A stretch of DNA of 64,000 nt, from the NCBI RefSeq assembly GCF_000420325.1, contig NZ_ATUS01000005.1, positions 1 through 64,000 of the forward strand. Direction: 5' to 3'. This document shows, piece after piece, positions 30,217-39,738 of the stretch. The notes under the pieces were generated by a model, which was not told where the DNA came from, searched no databases, and was given only the letters and a program-made list of their open reading frames with translations. How positions within the stretch are numbered: position 1 is the first letter of the stretch; the number at the start of each line of letters is the position of its first letter. The DNA is from Spongiibacter tropicus DSM 19543 (GTDB lineage: Bacteria; Pseudomonadota; Gammaproteobacteria; Pseudomonadales; Spongiibacteraceae). Both the position numbers and the translations under genes were made by a program.

Positions 30217-31506
30217 TCAGCCATCCAGCATTTCCGCCACACTGATCACATTGGCAGCAACATCGACCATACGTTTATTGTTGCTCATCGCCGCCTCGCG
30301 TAGCTGTCGGTAGGCCTGTTCCTCAGTGATGTTGCGTGACTTGATCAAAATCCCCTTCGCTTTATCAATCAGTTTGCGTTCTTCCAGCGTCTGCCGGGCC
30401 TGCCCCAGCGCATCGTTCAGCTCGCGAAGACGTTCCGCCTGATGCTGCACCAGGTCGAAAATACTGCGGGCGACCCGCACGTTGACGCCGGGGCCAATAC
30501 TGAGCGTCGTGTCGGCGTTATCGTCTTCATCGCCGAGCGAGGATAGCGGTACGGTGTCGCTGAGCGTTGCCAGTTGACGGTGATGCTGCTGCAGGTCCAT
30601 TTCTGCGGCGTCGATCTTCGCCTCGCAGAGTGTCAGCAGCTCCTGAGCCAGACGTTGTTCGCAGCGCTGCATGGCGTCAATACGGTGGGTGGTCAGTTCA
30701 TACCAGATCTCGGCCATTGTGGTGGGCAACTGTTCGCCGGGTTCGTAGCGTCGAATCATCTGGCGCATGCGCGCCAGCTCTGAGTAGCTACTGTCATTGG
30801 TCTGGGATTCCCAGCAATGCAGGGCGTCAGTACTGGCGACATCACTAAAAATATCCAGGCAGCGCTGTTGCGCATATTGCAGGCCGTTCAGTCGGTCGAT
30901 GATGTTTTTGCTGAATTCGCCGGCACTGAAACCAATCACTCCCCATGCGCGTTCCTGCCCGGCATATTCTTTACCCTGCAAAAAATTAAACATGGCGACC
31001 AGAGCCTGGGTAATTTGTGGGTCGCCGGAAATATCTGCTGCCTCGAAGATCAGCGCCAGCAGGTCGGCAATCAGCTGGTTGTATTCATCGGTATTGTTGG
31101 CGGCGGCGATTTCCCTTGCATTAACCTGCTGGCGAAGGGCGTCCAAGCTGTCGAGCCGGTGCAAAACCACGGCGATACGGTTGAGCAGCGTGGCCGCGCT
31201 CGTCATGGAATTCAGTTCAAGGCTGTCCAGTGCTTCGCGAAAGGCATCTACGGCAAAGGTACTCAAGCCGAGCTGGTGCGCCCGTGTATCGCCGCCCCGC
31301 GATCCCCGAGAGACCAGGTAGATATTGCTGAGTCCGCGCTCGCGCTGAAGTTCGTGTATAAGTGCGGTCACGTGCGTGACAAGGCCGCAGCTGAGTTCGA
31401 GCTGTTTGAGAGAGTGGATTTCTGCCTGCTTGGCGGCAAGCAAAAAGTCCTGGCTGCTTAACTGGCTGGCTGACATGGATTCTGGCCGGGGTTGCGTATT
31501 GGTCAT
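30217..31506 (-). CDS. nasR: Nitrate/nitrite-responsive antiterminator (NIT + ANTAR)
   Basis: In this 429-aa protein, residues about 25-310 form the helical NIT sensor (LVTHVTALIHELQRERGLSN with the conserved RERGLS step). Residues about 360-425 form the ANTAR RNA-binding domain (RKLIDKAKGILIKSRNITEE, then EAYRQLREAAMSNNKRMVDV). When nitrate or nitrite binds, NasR binds leader RNA and blocks terminators. The matching RNA targets are present before nasA (35029-35111) and nrtA (44202-44287). The gene is last in the nasA-cobA-nasR operon, so it probably raises its own expression. An AGGTG ribosome site precedes the ATG. Confidence 0.93.
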   Translation of the reverse strand: MTNTQPRPESMSASQLSSQDFLLAAKQAEIHSLKQLELSCGLVTHVTALIHELQRERGLSNIYLVSRGSRGGDTRAHQLGLSTFAVDAFREALDSLELNSMTSAATLLNRIAVVLHRLDSLDALRQQVNAREIAAANNTDEYNQLIADLLALIFEAADISGDPQITQALVAMFNFLQGKEYAGQERAWGVIGFSAGEFSKNIIDRLNGLQYAQQRCLDIFSDVASTDALHCWESQTNDSSYSELARMRQMIRRYEPGEQLPTTMAEIWYELTTHRIDAMQRCEQRLAQELLTLCEAKIDAAEMDLQQHHRQLATLSDTVPLSSLGDEDDNADTTLSIGPGVNVRVARSIFDLVQHQAERLRELNDALGQARQTLEERKLIDKAKGILIKSRNITEEQAYRQLREAAMSNNKRMVDVAANVISVAEMLDG

Positions 31507-31552
31507 AGTGGCACCTCCATTCTAGTTGGCTTTGCCGAGTGCAGAAAGGCCC

Positions 31553-32332
31553 TCAGGCGACGGCTTCATCAAGTTGTGCAGCGGGTTTGGCGAAGCGCGT
31601 GACGTCACCCACGATGATCAGTCCGGCATCGTCATTTTGCGCCTGTGCCGCTAATGTCGGCAGTTCGTCGAGTCGACCGCACAGTAATTGCTGGTTGGGT
31701 CGACTGCCATTGAGGATGAGGGCCACCGGTGTTTGTGGTAGCAAGCCTTCTTGAAGCAGACGTGCCTGAATAGATGCCGCCTGCCGTAGCCCCATGTAAA
31801 ACACCCGTGTTGGGAGCTGGGCATTGTCAGGTGCAGGCGCTTGCTGACGGTGGCCGCTCTCCAGAATCAGAGAGTTGCCCCAGTCCCGATGGGTGAGGGG
31901 GATATTCACCGCCGCAGCGCAGGCAATGGCGGCACTGATGCCGGGCACGATGGAGACGGTAATGCCGCGTTGCTGCAGGTAGTCCATCTCTTCACCGCCG
32001 CGACCAAATACAAAGGGATCGCCGCCTTTCAATCGCACTACGCGAGGATATTTCTTTGCGCAGCGGTACAGCAGACGATTGATTTCCTCTTGCGACAGTT
32101 TGTGGGCGCCACAGCGTTTGCCAACGTGGACGCGGCGACTGGCGCTGGGGATATAGGCCAAAATCTCCGGGCTGATCAAACTGTCATAGAGCACAACATC
32201 CGCAGACTCGATCAAGCGAACGGCCTTCAGCGTCAGTAACTCCGGGTCGCCGGGGCCAGCGCCTACCAGCCAGACGCGATTGCCGGAATGTGTGGGTTGA
32301 TTCGGTCCAGTCATCATGGTGTTGTTCCTCAT
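31553..32332 (-). CDS. cobA: Uroporphyrinogen-III C-methyltransferase (siroheme synthesis)
   Basis: This 259-aa protein has an ATG that overlaps the nasA stop by four bases (ATGA). It has VWLVGAGPGDPELLTLKA at the start, VRLKGGDPFVFGRGGEE and the PGISAAIACAA segment, all standard for SUMT. It methylates uroporphyrinogen III to precorrin-2, the precursor of siroheme used by nitrite reductase NirB, encoded divergently. Co-transcription with nasA ties cofactor supply to nitrate use. Confidence 0.94.
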   Translation of the reverse strand: MRNNTMMTGPNQPTHSGNRVWLVGAGPGDPELLTLKAVRLIESADVVLYDSLISPEILAYIPSASRRVHVGKRCGAHKLSQEEINRLLYRCAKKYPRVVRLKGGDPFVFGRGGEEMDYLQQRGITVSIVPGISAAIACAAAVNIPLTHRDWGNSLILESGHRQQAPAPDNAQLPTRVFYMGLRQAASIQARLLQEGLLPQTPVALILNGSRPNQQLLCGRLDELPTLAAQAQNDDAGLIIVGDVTRFAKPAAQLDEAVA

Positions 32333-34992
32333 GCAGATTCGGCGGTGATCGCGCACTGCGTCTCAATCAAGCCGGTTAGCTCAGGCAGGCAGGAGCCGCA
32401 ATTCGTGCCGCATTTCAGCGCCTTGCCGAGCGCGGCCGTTGTGTCGCAGCCGTTGGCAATTGCTTGCCGAATGGCGGTTTCTCCCACCTGAAAGCAAGAG
32501 CAAATAATGGCACCACTGTCCTGACTGCCTTCCCGTGGTCGCCCGGCCAGCAGCGCCAGTCGTTCCGGGTCACTGATAGACGTCGACGTGAAACACTCCA
32601 ACAGCCAACGCCGGTTCCCCAGCTCTACGCGGTGGTCTCGGTGGGTGAAGAGCAGACATTGCAGCTGGCCCTGTTCAACGCCAACCAGCCGATAGTGTTG
32701 TTCAGCGTTGTCGTGGACATGTAGCCATTCGATCCCCGGAAATTGACGCTGCAGGGTCTGGAGAAGCCCGTCGGCACTGCCCGCATCTGCCAGTTCGTAG
32801 GCGTGGTAATCCGCGCTTCGGTTATAGGCCCAGTAATCGCAGGGCAATGGGCCGATATCCCTGCGGCTGAGCAGAAAGCCGTAGTAGCGTGCCGGGTAGG
32901 GCGAGACGTCCACGCGACCGGCTTTCAGCGCTGGCTGGCCGGAGTGCGGGTCGCGATCACTGGTGATCAGCGTGCAGACGCGTGCGCGACTGGCATAGCG
33001 GCTGGTCCAGTGCATGGGTGCAAACAGCTCACCGGGGCGCTGACGCTCGTCCTTGGTAATACGAACACGCAGCAAGCTGCGGGCCTGTGTATTCGACAAC
33101 GCGACGATCTGGCCATCGATAATGCCCCGCTGTGCAGCATCGATGGGATGCATATCCACATAGGGCTCAGGGCTGTGCTGGGTGAGCCGCGCAGATTTTC
33201 CGGTGCGGGTCATGGTGTGCCAGTGGTCGCGGATGCGGCCAGTGTTGAGCAACAGTGTGTCACCACTGCTTGAAAGCGGTGCCTGTGCTCGAACGGGAAT
33301 CAGCCGGGCTTTTCCATTCGGCGTATAGAAACGGCCGTCATCGAAAAAGCGCGCACGGCCTTGAGGGTATTTGGCATTGACCGGCCACTGTACCGGCAGC
33401 ATCGCGTCGTAGTCGGTTTGGGAAAGCCCGATGAGCCCCGACAGGTCAAAGTCGCGCTGCCCGTGATTTTCGAAGCCCGACAGACGGGCGTGCTCGTCGA
33501 AGATATCGGCGGGATGTTGGTAGTTGAAGGCATCGCTAAAGCCCAGGCGCTGACCGACCTGAGAAACGATCCACCAGTCCGGGCGGGCCTCACCCGGCGC
33601 GCTCAGGAAAGGACGTTGCCGGGAAATGCGACGCTCTGAATTCGTCACCGTGCCGTTTTTCTCCCCCCAGCTTGCGGCTGGCAGCAGGATGTCGGCGGCC
33701 GCGGTGGTATCGGTGTATCGCATGCAATCCGATACCACCACCATCTCGCAGTGCTGCAGGGCAGCGCGCACGGTGTCGGAATCGGGCATGCTTACCAGTG
33801 GATTGGTGGACATGATCCACAGAAATTTGATGCGCCCTTCGGCGACGGCCTGAAACAGCTCAACGGCTTTCAGTCCCGCGTGTTTGGCGATATTCGGTGA
33901 CTGCCAGAAGCGCTGCACTCGGTCTGCGTCATCGTCGCCGAAGTCCATATGGGCAGCCAATTGATTGGCGAGCCCCCCTACCTCCCGGCCACCCATCGCA
34001 TTGGGCTGGCCGGTAATCGAAAAAGGGCAGGCTCCGGGTTTGCCGATGCGGCCGGTCGCCAGATGGACATTAATAATGGCGTTGGCTTTGTCGCTGCCAT
34101 CGCGGCTCTGATTCACGCCTTGGGAGAATACGGTGACGGTGCGCGGCGTTTCTTTGAACCAGTAAAAGAACTGGGCAAGCGCGGAGGGCGTGACGCCGAT
34201 GGTTTGTGCAAGCTGCTCATCATACTGTGTGGCGTCTAGTGTCGTTTCCCAGCCTTCACAGTGTTGCTGAAGAAAGGCTTCGTTGGTGGCCCGCTCGTTG
34301 TGCAGGTAGCGCAGCAAACCGTTAAACAGCAGGGTATCACTGCCGGGCCTGATCGGCAGGTGAAGGTCGGCGATATCACAGGTCGCGGTGCGCCGTGGAT
34401 CAATCACCACAATCTTCATCTCGGGGCGGGCGGCCTTGGCTGCCGCGATGCGCTGGTAAACAATCGGGTGGGCCCAGGCGGTATTGCTGCCGACCAGTAC
34501 CAGCAAGTCGGCGGCTTCCAAATCTTCGTAGCAGCCGGGGACGGTATCGCTGCCGAAGGCGCGTTTGTGGGCGACTACCGCAGAGGCCATGCAAAGCCGA
34601 GAGTTGGTGTCCATATTGGCGCTGCCGACAAAGCCCTTCATCAGCTTGTTGGCAACGTAGTAGTCTTCGGTGAGTAGCTGCCCAGAGCCATAAAAGGCCA
34701 CGGCATCCGGGCCGTGATCGGCGATCACCTGCTTCATCTTGTCGGCAACGGCTTGCAGGGCGGCGTCCCAGCTCGCGGGCTCGCCGTGAATCAGCGGGGT
34801 AAGCAGGCGCTCGTCGTGGTCCAGCGTTTCATGCAATGCCGAACCTTTCACACACAGCCGACCATAGTTCGCGGGGTGGTTGTCGATGCCTTTCACCGGC
34901 TGAACACGACCATCGCAAACCGATACCTCAACGCCGCAGCCCACGCCACAGTAGGGACAGGTGGTATGGCTTGTGGTGGTGTCGGTCGTCAT
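32329..34992 (-). CDS. nasA: Assimilatory nitrate reductase catalytic subunit
   Basis: This 887-aa protein's N-terminal [4Fe-4S] motif is CPYCGVGCGVEV plus GRLCVKG. A molybdopterin (bis-MGD) core follows, with MDTNSRLCMASAV and FSQGVNQSRDGSDK. The C-terminal 60 residues are a BFD-like [2Fe-2S] domain (CSCFQVG and CGTNCGSC), as in NasA of gammaproteobacteria. It reduces nitrate to nitrite in the cytoplasm. The electron donor is probably the FAD protein at 38485-39735. Expression should follow sigma-54 and NasR antitermination. Confidence 0.95.
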   Translation of the reverse strand: MTTDTTTSHTTCPYCGVGCGVEVSVCDGRVQPVKGIDNHPANYGRLCVKGSALHETLDHDERLLTPLIHGEPASWDAALQAVADKMKQVIADHGPDAVAFYGSGQLLTEDYYVANKLMKGFVGSANMDTNSRLCMASAVVAHKRAFGSDTVPGCYEDLEAADLLVLVGSNTAWAHPIVYQRIAAAKAARPEMKIVVIDPRRTATCDIADLHLPIRPGSDTLLFNGLLRYLHNERATNEAFLQQHCEGWETTLDATQYDEQLAQTIGVTPSALAQFFYWFKETPRTVTVFSQGVNQSRDGSDKANAIINVHLATGRIGKPGACPFSITGQPNAMGGREVGGLANQLAAHMDFGDDDADRVQRFWQSPNIAKHAGLKAVELFQAVAEGRIKFLWIMSTNPLVSMPDSDTVRAALQHCEMVVVSDCMRYTDTTAAADILLPAASWGEKNGTVTNSERRISRQRPFLSAPGEARPDWWIVSQVGQRLGFSDAFNYQHPADIFDEHARLSGFENHGQRDFDLSGLIGLSQTDYDAMLPVQWPVNAKYPQGRARFFDDGRFYTPNGKARLIPVRAQAPLSSSGDTLLLNTGRIRDHWHTMTRTGKSARLTQHSPEPYVDMHPIDAAQRGIIDGQIVALSNTQARSLLRVRITKDERQRPGELFAPMHWTSRYASRARVCTLITSDRDPHSGQPALKAGRVDVSPYPARYYGFLLSRRDIGPLPCDYWAYNRSADYHAYELADAGSADGLLQTLQRQFPGIEWLHVHDNAEQHYRLVGVEQGQLQCLLFTHRDHRVELGNRRWLLECFTSTSISDPERLALLAGRPREGSQDSGAIICSCFQVGETAIRQAIANGCDTTAALGKALKCGTNCGSCLPELTGLIETQCAITAESA

Positions 34993-35028
34993 GGCTTGTG
35001 CTCTCGTTGTGCGCTGCTGAAAACAGGC

Positions 35029-35111
35029 AAAAAAAAGGCGCTCGCAGCTAAAGCTGCGAGCGCCAATGCTCTATCAAACAGAAGAAAATCCGGGGTACCT
35101 ACATTGGTACC
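35029..35111 (-). promoter_or_regulatory. NasR-responsive antitermination leader of nasA
   Basis: Read leftwards, hairpin P1 is GGTACC, loop AATGTA, GGTACC (35111-35094). Hairpin P2 is GAGC, loop ATTGGC, GCTC (35071-35058). Both hexaloops have A1 and G4, the signature of ANTAR targets. P2 uses bases of the 5' arm of a perfect 12-bp terminator stem (35064-35037, tetraloop) followed by eight T. P2 and terminator cannot form together, so NasR binding should cause read-through. Confidence 0.88.
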
Positions 35112-35145
35112 AGAACACCATCGCTGATATTCCTGCTGGTGAATA

Positions 35146-35161
35146 TTCAAGAACAGTGCCA
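35146..35161 (-). promoter_or_regulatory. Sigma-54-like promoter of nasA-cobA-nasR
   Basis: Read leftwards: TGGCAC, five bases, TTGAA. The -24 part is perfect, and the -12 part has GA in place of GC. It would start RNA near 35134, about 20 bases before ANTAR hairpin P1. Confidence 0.6.
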
Positions 35162-35223
35162 GCTTTATTCATCCCGAAAAGCCTTCCAAATTGCGCCGGA
35201 AGCGGTCATTTGAGGGTGGTGTG

Positions 35224-35240
35224 TGCCTGTTTTTTGGGCA
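35224..35240. promoter_or_regulatory. Possible NtrC-type enhancer site
   Basis: The inverted repeat TGCC...GGCA, 17 bases long, lies between the divergent sigma-54-like promoters, where NtrC sites would be expected. The match to the NtrC consensus is only partial. Confidence 0.3.
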
Positions 35241-35348
35241 TGTTTTGCATGTTGTGCCTGATACGAGTGCGTATCTGACGCTGCAGTGAAAGCGCCTCTG
35301 ACGCCATTTACATTGCAAAACAGGGGAGTTAGGACAAATCTGGCCAAC

Positions 35349-35364
35349 TGGCACTGCTATTGCT
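35349..35364 (+). promoter_or_regulatory. Sigma-54 promoter of nirBD
   Basis: TGGCAC (35349-35354), five bases, TTGCT (35360-35364). GG and GC have exact -24/-12 spacing. The start should be near 35375. Unlike nasA and nrtA, I find no ANTAR hairpin pair with terminator before nirB. Confidence 0.75.
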
Positions 35365-35471
35365 TAAACCCTGTCGATACCATTTGTGGCAATGGCGCCT
35401 CACTCTGGTAGAGCAGCGACGCAACACATAGGAGATATGAACCCATGACCTGCTAAATAGAGAGAGACGCC

Positions 35472-38051
35472 ATGAGTAAGATGCGCATTGTCGTTGTCGG
35501 CAACGGAATGGTTGGCCACAACTTCCTTACTACCCTCGCTCGTTCTGAGCACGCGCAGCACATCGACCTGCTCGTTTTTTCCGAAGAACCCCGCCTCGCC
35601 TACGACCGAGTACAGCTAAGCAGCTATTTTTCTGGTGCCACGGCAGATGATCTTGCCATGGGAGATGCAGAGGAATATGCGGCGCTCGGTATCCGCTTTG
35701 TTACTGACGACCGTGTCGCGCAGATCGACACCACCCAGAAACGCATTACCACGGCCTCGGGCCGCCAGGAAGACTACGACAAGCTGGTCTTGGCGACGGG
35801 TTCCTATCCCTTTGTGCCGCCGATTCCCGGTAAAGACCAGCCGCATTGCCTCGTCTATCGCACTATCGAAGATCTTGAGGCGATTTCTGCATCCGCCGCG
35901 GTGTCGAAAACCGGTGTGGTGGTCGGCGGTGGTCTGCTCGGTCTGGAGGCCGCCAATGCCCTGAAACAGGCGGGACTGGAAACGCATGTGGTGGAATTTG
36001 CGCCGCAGCTAATGGCAGTGCAGCTCGACGAGGGCGGTGGTGCCAGGCTGCGCAGCAAGATCGAAGCGCTGGGGGTGCAGGTGCACACCGGCAAAAATAC
36101 CCAGGAAATCACCGGCGGAGAGAACAGCCGCTACTGCATGCAGTTTGCCGATGGCAGCCAACTGGAAACCGACATGATCCTGTTTTCGGCGGGCATCCGC
36201 CCACGGGATGATCTGGCCCGCGAAACCGGACTGGCGATCGGTGAGCGGGGCGGCATTGTGATCGACGATTACTGCCAGACTTCCGCCGCCGATATCTATG
36301 CCATTGGCGAATGCGCCCTGTGGAACCAACGCATCTTCGGTCTGGTTGCCCCCGGCTATCAGATGGCGAGGGTGGCAGCGGCACATATCGAAGCGGCAAT
36401 TAGTGGCGACGAGCCGTCGAGCCAGTTTCAAGGCGCTGATATGAGCACTAAGTTGAAACTGCTGGGCGTGGACGTGGCGTCGATTGGTGATGCGCAAGGG
36501 CGCACTGACGGTGCGGTCAGCTACGTGTTCAGTGATGAGCGCGCCGATGTTTACAAGCGTCTCACCGTCTCTGCCGATGGCAAGCAACTGCTCGGTGCGG
36601 TACTGGTTGGCGACGTCGACAGCTATACCACACTGCTGCAAATGATGTTGAACAAGATGCCCATCGGTGGTGATCCTGCGGCCCTGTTGTTGCCCAATGA
36701 TGTGGGGGCTGCACCGTCGATCGGACTGGCCGCATTGCCGGACACCGCGCAGATTTGCTCCTGCTTCGATGTCAGCAAAGGCGACCTCTGCGCCGCCATT
36801 GAGGGGGGCTGCCACGAGCTGGGCGAACTGAAAGCCCTGACCAAGGCCTCCACTGGCTGCGGGGGCTGCGCCGCGTCGGTCAAACAACTGCTGGACAGTG
36901 AGCTGTCTGCATTGGGTGTGGAGGTGAACACCGATCTCTGTGAGCACTTCCCCCATACGCGCCGCGAGCTGGCCGACCTGATTCGCGTTAAAGGCTACAC
37001 CCGTTTCAACGAGGTACTGGCGGCTCACGGTAGCGGTCATGGCTGCGAAATCTGTAAGCCGACCATCGGTTCTATTCTGGCCTCCCTGCACAATGCCTAT
37101 GTGCTGGAAGACGAGCTGATGCCCCTGCAGGATACCAACGACATCTACCTGGGTAATATGCAGAAGGACGGTACCTATTCCATTGTGCCGCGCGTGCCGG
37201 CGGGCGAAATCACCCCGGAGCGTTTAATTGTGCTCGGCGAAGTAGCGCGGGACTACGATCTGTACACCAAGATTACCGGCGGTCAACGAGTGGATTTATT
37301 TGGCGCCCAGCTCCACGAGCTGCCGGACATCTGGGAGCGGCTGATTGCCGCCGGGTTTGAAACCGGCCACGCCTACGGCAAGTCGGTGCGCACGGTGAAA
37401 TCCTGCGTGGGCAGCACCTGGTGCCGTTACGGTGTGCTGGATTCGGTGTCGATGGCGATTGCCATTGAAGAGCGTTACAAGGGCCTGCGCTCGCCGCATA
37501 AACTCAAGTTTGCGGTGTCGGGCTGTACTCGGGAGTGTGCTGAGGCACAGTCCAAGGACATCGGCGTGATCGCTACCGAAAAGGGCTGGAATCTATATGT
37601 TTGCGGCAACGGTGGTATGCGCCCTCGCCACGCCGATCTGTTCGCCACCGAGCTGGATGACGACACGCTGATTCGCTATATCGACCGGGTATTGATGTTC
37701 TATGTTCGCACCGCTGACCGCCTGCAGCGCACCTCGGTGTGGCTGGAGAATCTTGAAGGCGGGCTCGATTATCTGCGCGAGGTGGTCATCGACGATAGCC
37801 TTGGACTTGCCGAGGAATTGGAAGCCTCGATGACCCGTGTGATTGCCAATTACCAATGCGAGTGGAAAACCACGGTGGAAGACCCCGAGAAGCGCAAGCG
37901 TTTCCGACACTTCGTGAATGCCGATGCTGCCGATTCTCGCTTGCAGTACGTGCGCGAGCGCGGCCAGCGCCGCCCAGCCACCGATGCGGAACGCCGTGCG
38001 GCCGATACTCATTCTGAAAACCCCGAATCACTTGCTGTGGAGTTGCGCTAA
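35472..38051 (+). CDS. nirB: Nitrite reductase [NAD(P)H] large subunit
   Basis: This 859-aa protein begins with an FAD/NAD reductase part (VVVGNGMVGHN at the start, VVGGGLLGLEAANALKQAG near 150). A BFD-like [2Fe-2S] segment follows (CSCFDVSKGDL, then CGGC). The sirohaem/[4Fe-4S] reductase part has CVGSTWC and later CTREC as cluster ligands. It reduces nitrite to ammonium in the cytoplasm. It is coupled to nirD by a TAATG overlap, and siroheme comes from the divergent cobA. Confidence 0.96.
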   Translation: MSKMRIVVVGNGMVGHNFLTTLARSEHAQHIDLLVFSEEPRLAYDRVQLSSYFSGATADDLAMGDAEEYAALGIRFVTDDRVAQIDTTQKRITTASGRQEDYDKLVLATGSYPFVPPIPGKDQPHCLVYRTIEDLEAISASAAVSKTGVVVGGGLLGLEAANALKQAGLETHVVEFAPQLMAVQLDEGGGARLRSKIEALGVQVHTGKNTQEITGGENSRYCMQFADGSQLETDMILFSAGIRPRDDLARETGLAIGERGGIVIDDYCQTSAADIYAIGECALWNQRIFGLVAPGYQMARVAAAHIEAAISGDEPSSQFQGADMSTKLKLLGVDVASIGDAQGRTDGAVSYVFSDERADVYKRLTVSADGKQLLGAVLVGDVDSYTTLLQMMLNKMPIGGDPAALLLPNDVGAAPSIGLAALPDTAQICSCFDVSKGDLCAAIEGGCHELGELKALTKASTGCGGCAASVKQLLDSELSALGVEVNTDLCEHFPHTRRELADLIRVKGYTRFNEVLAAHGSGHGCEICKPTIGSILASLHNAYVLEDELMPLQDTNDIYLGNMQKDGTYSIVPRVPAGEITPERLIVLGEVARDYDLYTKITGGQRVDLFGAQLHELPDIWERLIAAGFETGHAYGKSVRTVKSCVGSTWCRYGVLDSVSMAIAIEERYKGLRSPHKLKFAVSGCTRECAEAQSKDIGVIATEKGWNLYVCGNGGMRPRHADLFATELDDDTLIRYIDRVLMFYVRTADRLQRTSVWLENLEGGLDYLREVVIDDSLGLAEELEASMTRVIANYQCEWKTTVEDPEKRKRFRHFVNADAADSRLQYVRERGQRRPATDAERRAADTHSENPESLAVELR

Positions 38052-38377
38052 TGACTGCCTGGATAGATGTTTGTGCCGTTTCGGATATTGTACCGGACAC
38101 CGGTGTGTGTGCCCTGTTGGGCGATGAGCAGGTGGCGGTATTTCGCTTTGGAGACAGCGAGGTTTACGCCATCAGCAATTTTGACCCCTGTGGTGAGGCC
38201 AATGTGCTGTCCCGCGGCATCGTCGGCTCTATTGGCGAGCGCAAGGTGGTGGCGTCGCCATTGTACAAACAGCATTTTGATTTACGTAGCGGCGAGTGTC
38301 TGGAAGCGCCCGAGAAATCGGTCCGCGCTTACCCGGTGCGACTGACAGGCGAGCGTATCGAAGTCGCTGCAAACTGA
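38051..38377 (+). CDS. nirD: Nitrite reductase [NAD(P)H] small subunit
   Basis: This 108-aa Rieske-like protein starts TAWIDVCAVSDIVPDTGVCA and lacks the cluster-binding Cys/His pairs, as usual for NirD (SNFDPCGEANVLSRG instead of CxH). It ends in a beta strand with YPVRLTGERIEV. It forms the complex with NirB. A strong terminator follows. Confidence 0.94.
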   Translation: MTAWIDVCAVSDIVPDTGVCALLGDEQVAVFRFGDSEVYAISNFDPCGEANVLSRGIVGSIGERKVVASPLYKQHFDLRSGECLEAPEKSVRAYPVRLTGERIEVAAN

Positions 38378-38396
38378 GTTCCAATGCGTGCTTGAC

Positions 38397-38418
38397 GGCC
38401 CCTTCGGGGGCCTTTTTT
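38397..38418 (+). terminator. Intrinsic terminator after nirBD
   Basis: GGCCCC (38397-38402), TTCG loop, GGGGCC (38407-38412), then six T. It separates nirBD from the convergent nrt operon. Confidence 0.9.
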
Positions 38419-38484
38419 ATGGGCGCAGGATAGCGATAGCCGGTGGATCAGATAGAAGGGGAGTGATTGCCGGTGGAAGAGGGG

Positions 38485-39735
38485 TCAGGCGATGCCGTCG
38501 CAATAGGCGCGGCCAAACAGCAACTGCTGACGCAGTGGCGCGACTGACTGCCCGGACTCCAGTAACTCGGCATACCAGAGGCTGTCTCGTATATCGCCCA
38601 GGCAGAGAAGGCCGATCAGTCGGGAGTTCCGCAACAGCAGTTTTTTATACACGCCCCGCGCCGGATCGCTCAAACACAGACAATCGTCGCCGGGTTCGGC
38701 AATAAACTGTCCCATGCTGTGTACATCCAGCCCCGAGACTTTCAGTTTAGTCAGGTGTTGCCGTTCGCTGTAGCGTGCGGCGTGGTCACCACGAAGCTGC
38801 GCGGCGAGAATCCGGACCTGATCCCAGATGGGGGCGACCAAGCCGTAGCTATTGCCATCAAACTCGCAGCATTCGCCAATGGCGAAGACCCGGTCGGCGC
38901 TGCTTTGCAAGGCCGTATCGACGACAATGCCGCGATTCACCGTCAATCCGGCCTGCTGCGCTAGCTCGGTATTGGCGTGAATGCCTGTGGCGAAGACCAG
39001 TAAGTCGGCGTTCAATTCCCGCATGACGCCCTGCCGGTTCAGCGCCAGCCCGCGCAGTTCGCCGCTCGCGTTGTGCAGAACAGCAGTGGGGCTAACGCCG
39101 GTCATCACCTCAATGCCGCGTTGCGCCAGCGCATCGCACAGCAGTGCGGCGGCCTCACTATCCAGTTGCCGGTTCATCAACACCGGATTGCGGTGCAGCA
39201 GGGTGACGGACAGGCCACGTTGACGCAGGCCCACCGCGGCCTCTATGCCCAGTAATCCGCCGCCGACGACGATCGCGCGCTTGGCGTTTTCTCCCGCACG
39301 AAGCAGGGCGTCTACATCGCGTAGTGAGCGAAAGCCGTAAACGGCCGGGTGATCGATGCCGGGCAGGGTGGGCAAGGCGCTGCGACTGCCGGTGGCAATC
39401 ACCAGTTGGTCGTAGCACAGTGTGTCGCCATTTTCGGCATAAACGCGCTGCTGTTGCGTATCGATGCGACTGACCGGCCAGGGTGACAGGCGCCGAACGC
39501 GCCGGGCCCGATACCAGTGCTCGTCGTGTGGAGTGATGGTGTCGAGTGAGACCTCACCCGCCAGCAGCGGTGACAGCATAATGCGGTTGTAGTGCGCAAC
39601 GCCTTCGTCATCCAGCAGCAGAATTTCACTGAAGGGATGTTGAAGGTCGAGCTCTTCCAGCAGGCGGTTGGCCGCCAGGCCGCTGCCGATAATCAGCAGG
39701 CGGTTGCTGGCGGGGGAGGACAGTTGCTCAGTCAT
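38485..39735 (-). CDS. FAD/NAD(P)H oxidoreductase, probable electron donor for NasA
   Basis: This 416-aa protein has two dinucleotide folds (LLIIGSGLAANRLLEEL at the N-terminus and AIVVGGGLLGIEAAVGLRQRG near 145) plus FAIGECCEF, as in the NirB N-terminal half and rubredoxin-reductase-like proteins. It lacks the sirohaem part. It is the last gene of the nrt operon, 3 bases from the porin gene. NasA needs a small reductase to pass electrons from NAD(P)H, and this is the natural candidate (NasB/NasC-like). Confidence 0.8.
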   Translation of the reverse strand: MTEQLSSPASNRLLIIGSGLAANRLLEELDLQHPFSEILLLDDEGVAHYNRIMLSPLLAGEVSLDTITPHDEHWYRARRVRRLSPWPVSRIDTQQQRVYAENGDTLCYDQLVIATGSRSALPTLPGIDHPAVYGFRSLRDVDALLRAGENAKRAIVVGGGLLGIEAAVGLRQRGLSVTLLHRNPVLMNRQLDSEAAALLCDALAQRGIEVMTGVSPTAVLHNASGELRGLALNRQGVMRELNADLLVFATGIHANTELAQQAGLTVNRGIVVDTALQSSADRVFAIGECCEFDGNSYGLVAPIWDQVRILAAQLRGDHAARYSERQHLTKLKVSGLDVHSMGQFIAEPGDDCLCLSDPARGVYKKLLLRNSRLIGLLCLGDIRDSLWYAELLESGQSVAPLRQQLLFGRAYCDGIA

Positions 39736-39738
39736 TGC

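Noticed and set aside
35375-35471. ANTAR leader on nirB
   Set aside because: One short hairpin with loop AATGGC (A1, G4) is near 35395, but the stem is only three pairs. There is no second hairpin and no terminator.
36009-37091. 360-aa minus-strand frame opposite nirB
   Set aside because: nirB is certain on the other strand through the full stretch. The antisense translation shows no motif.
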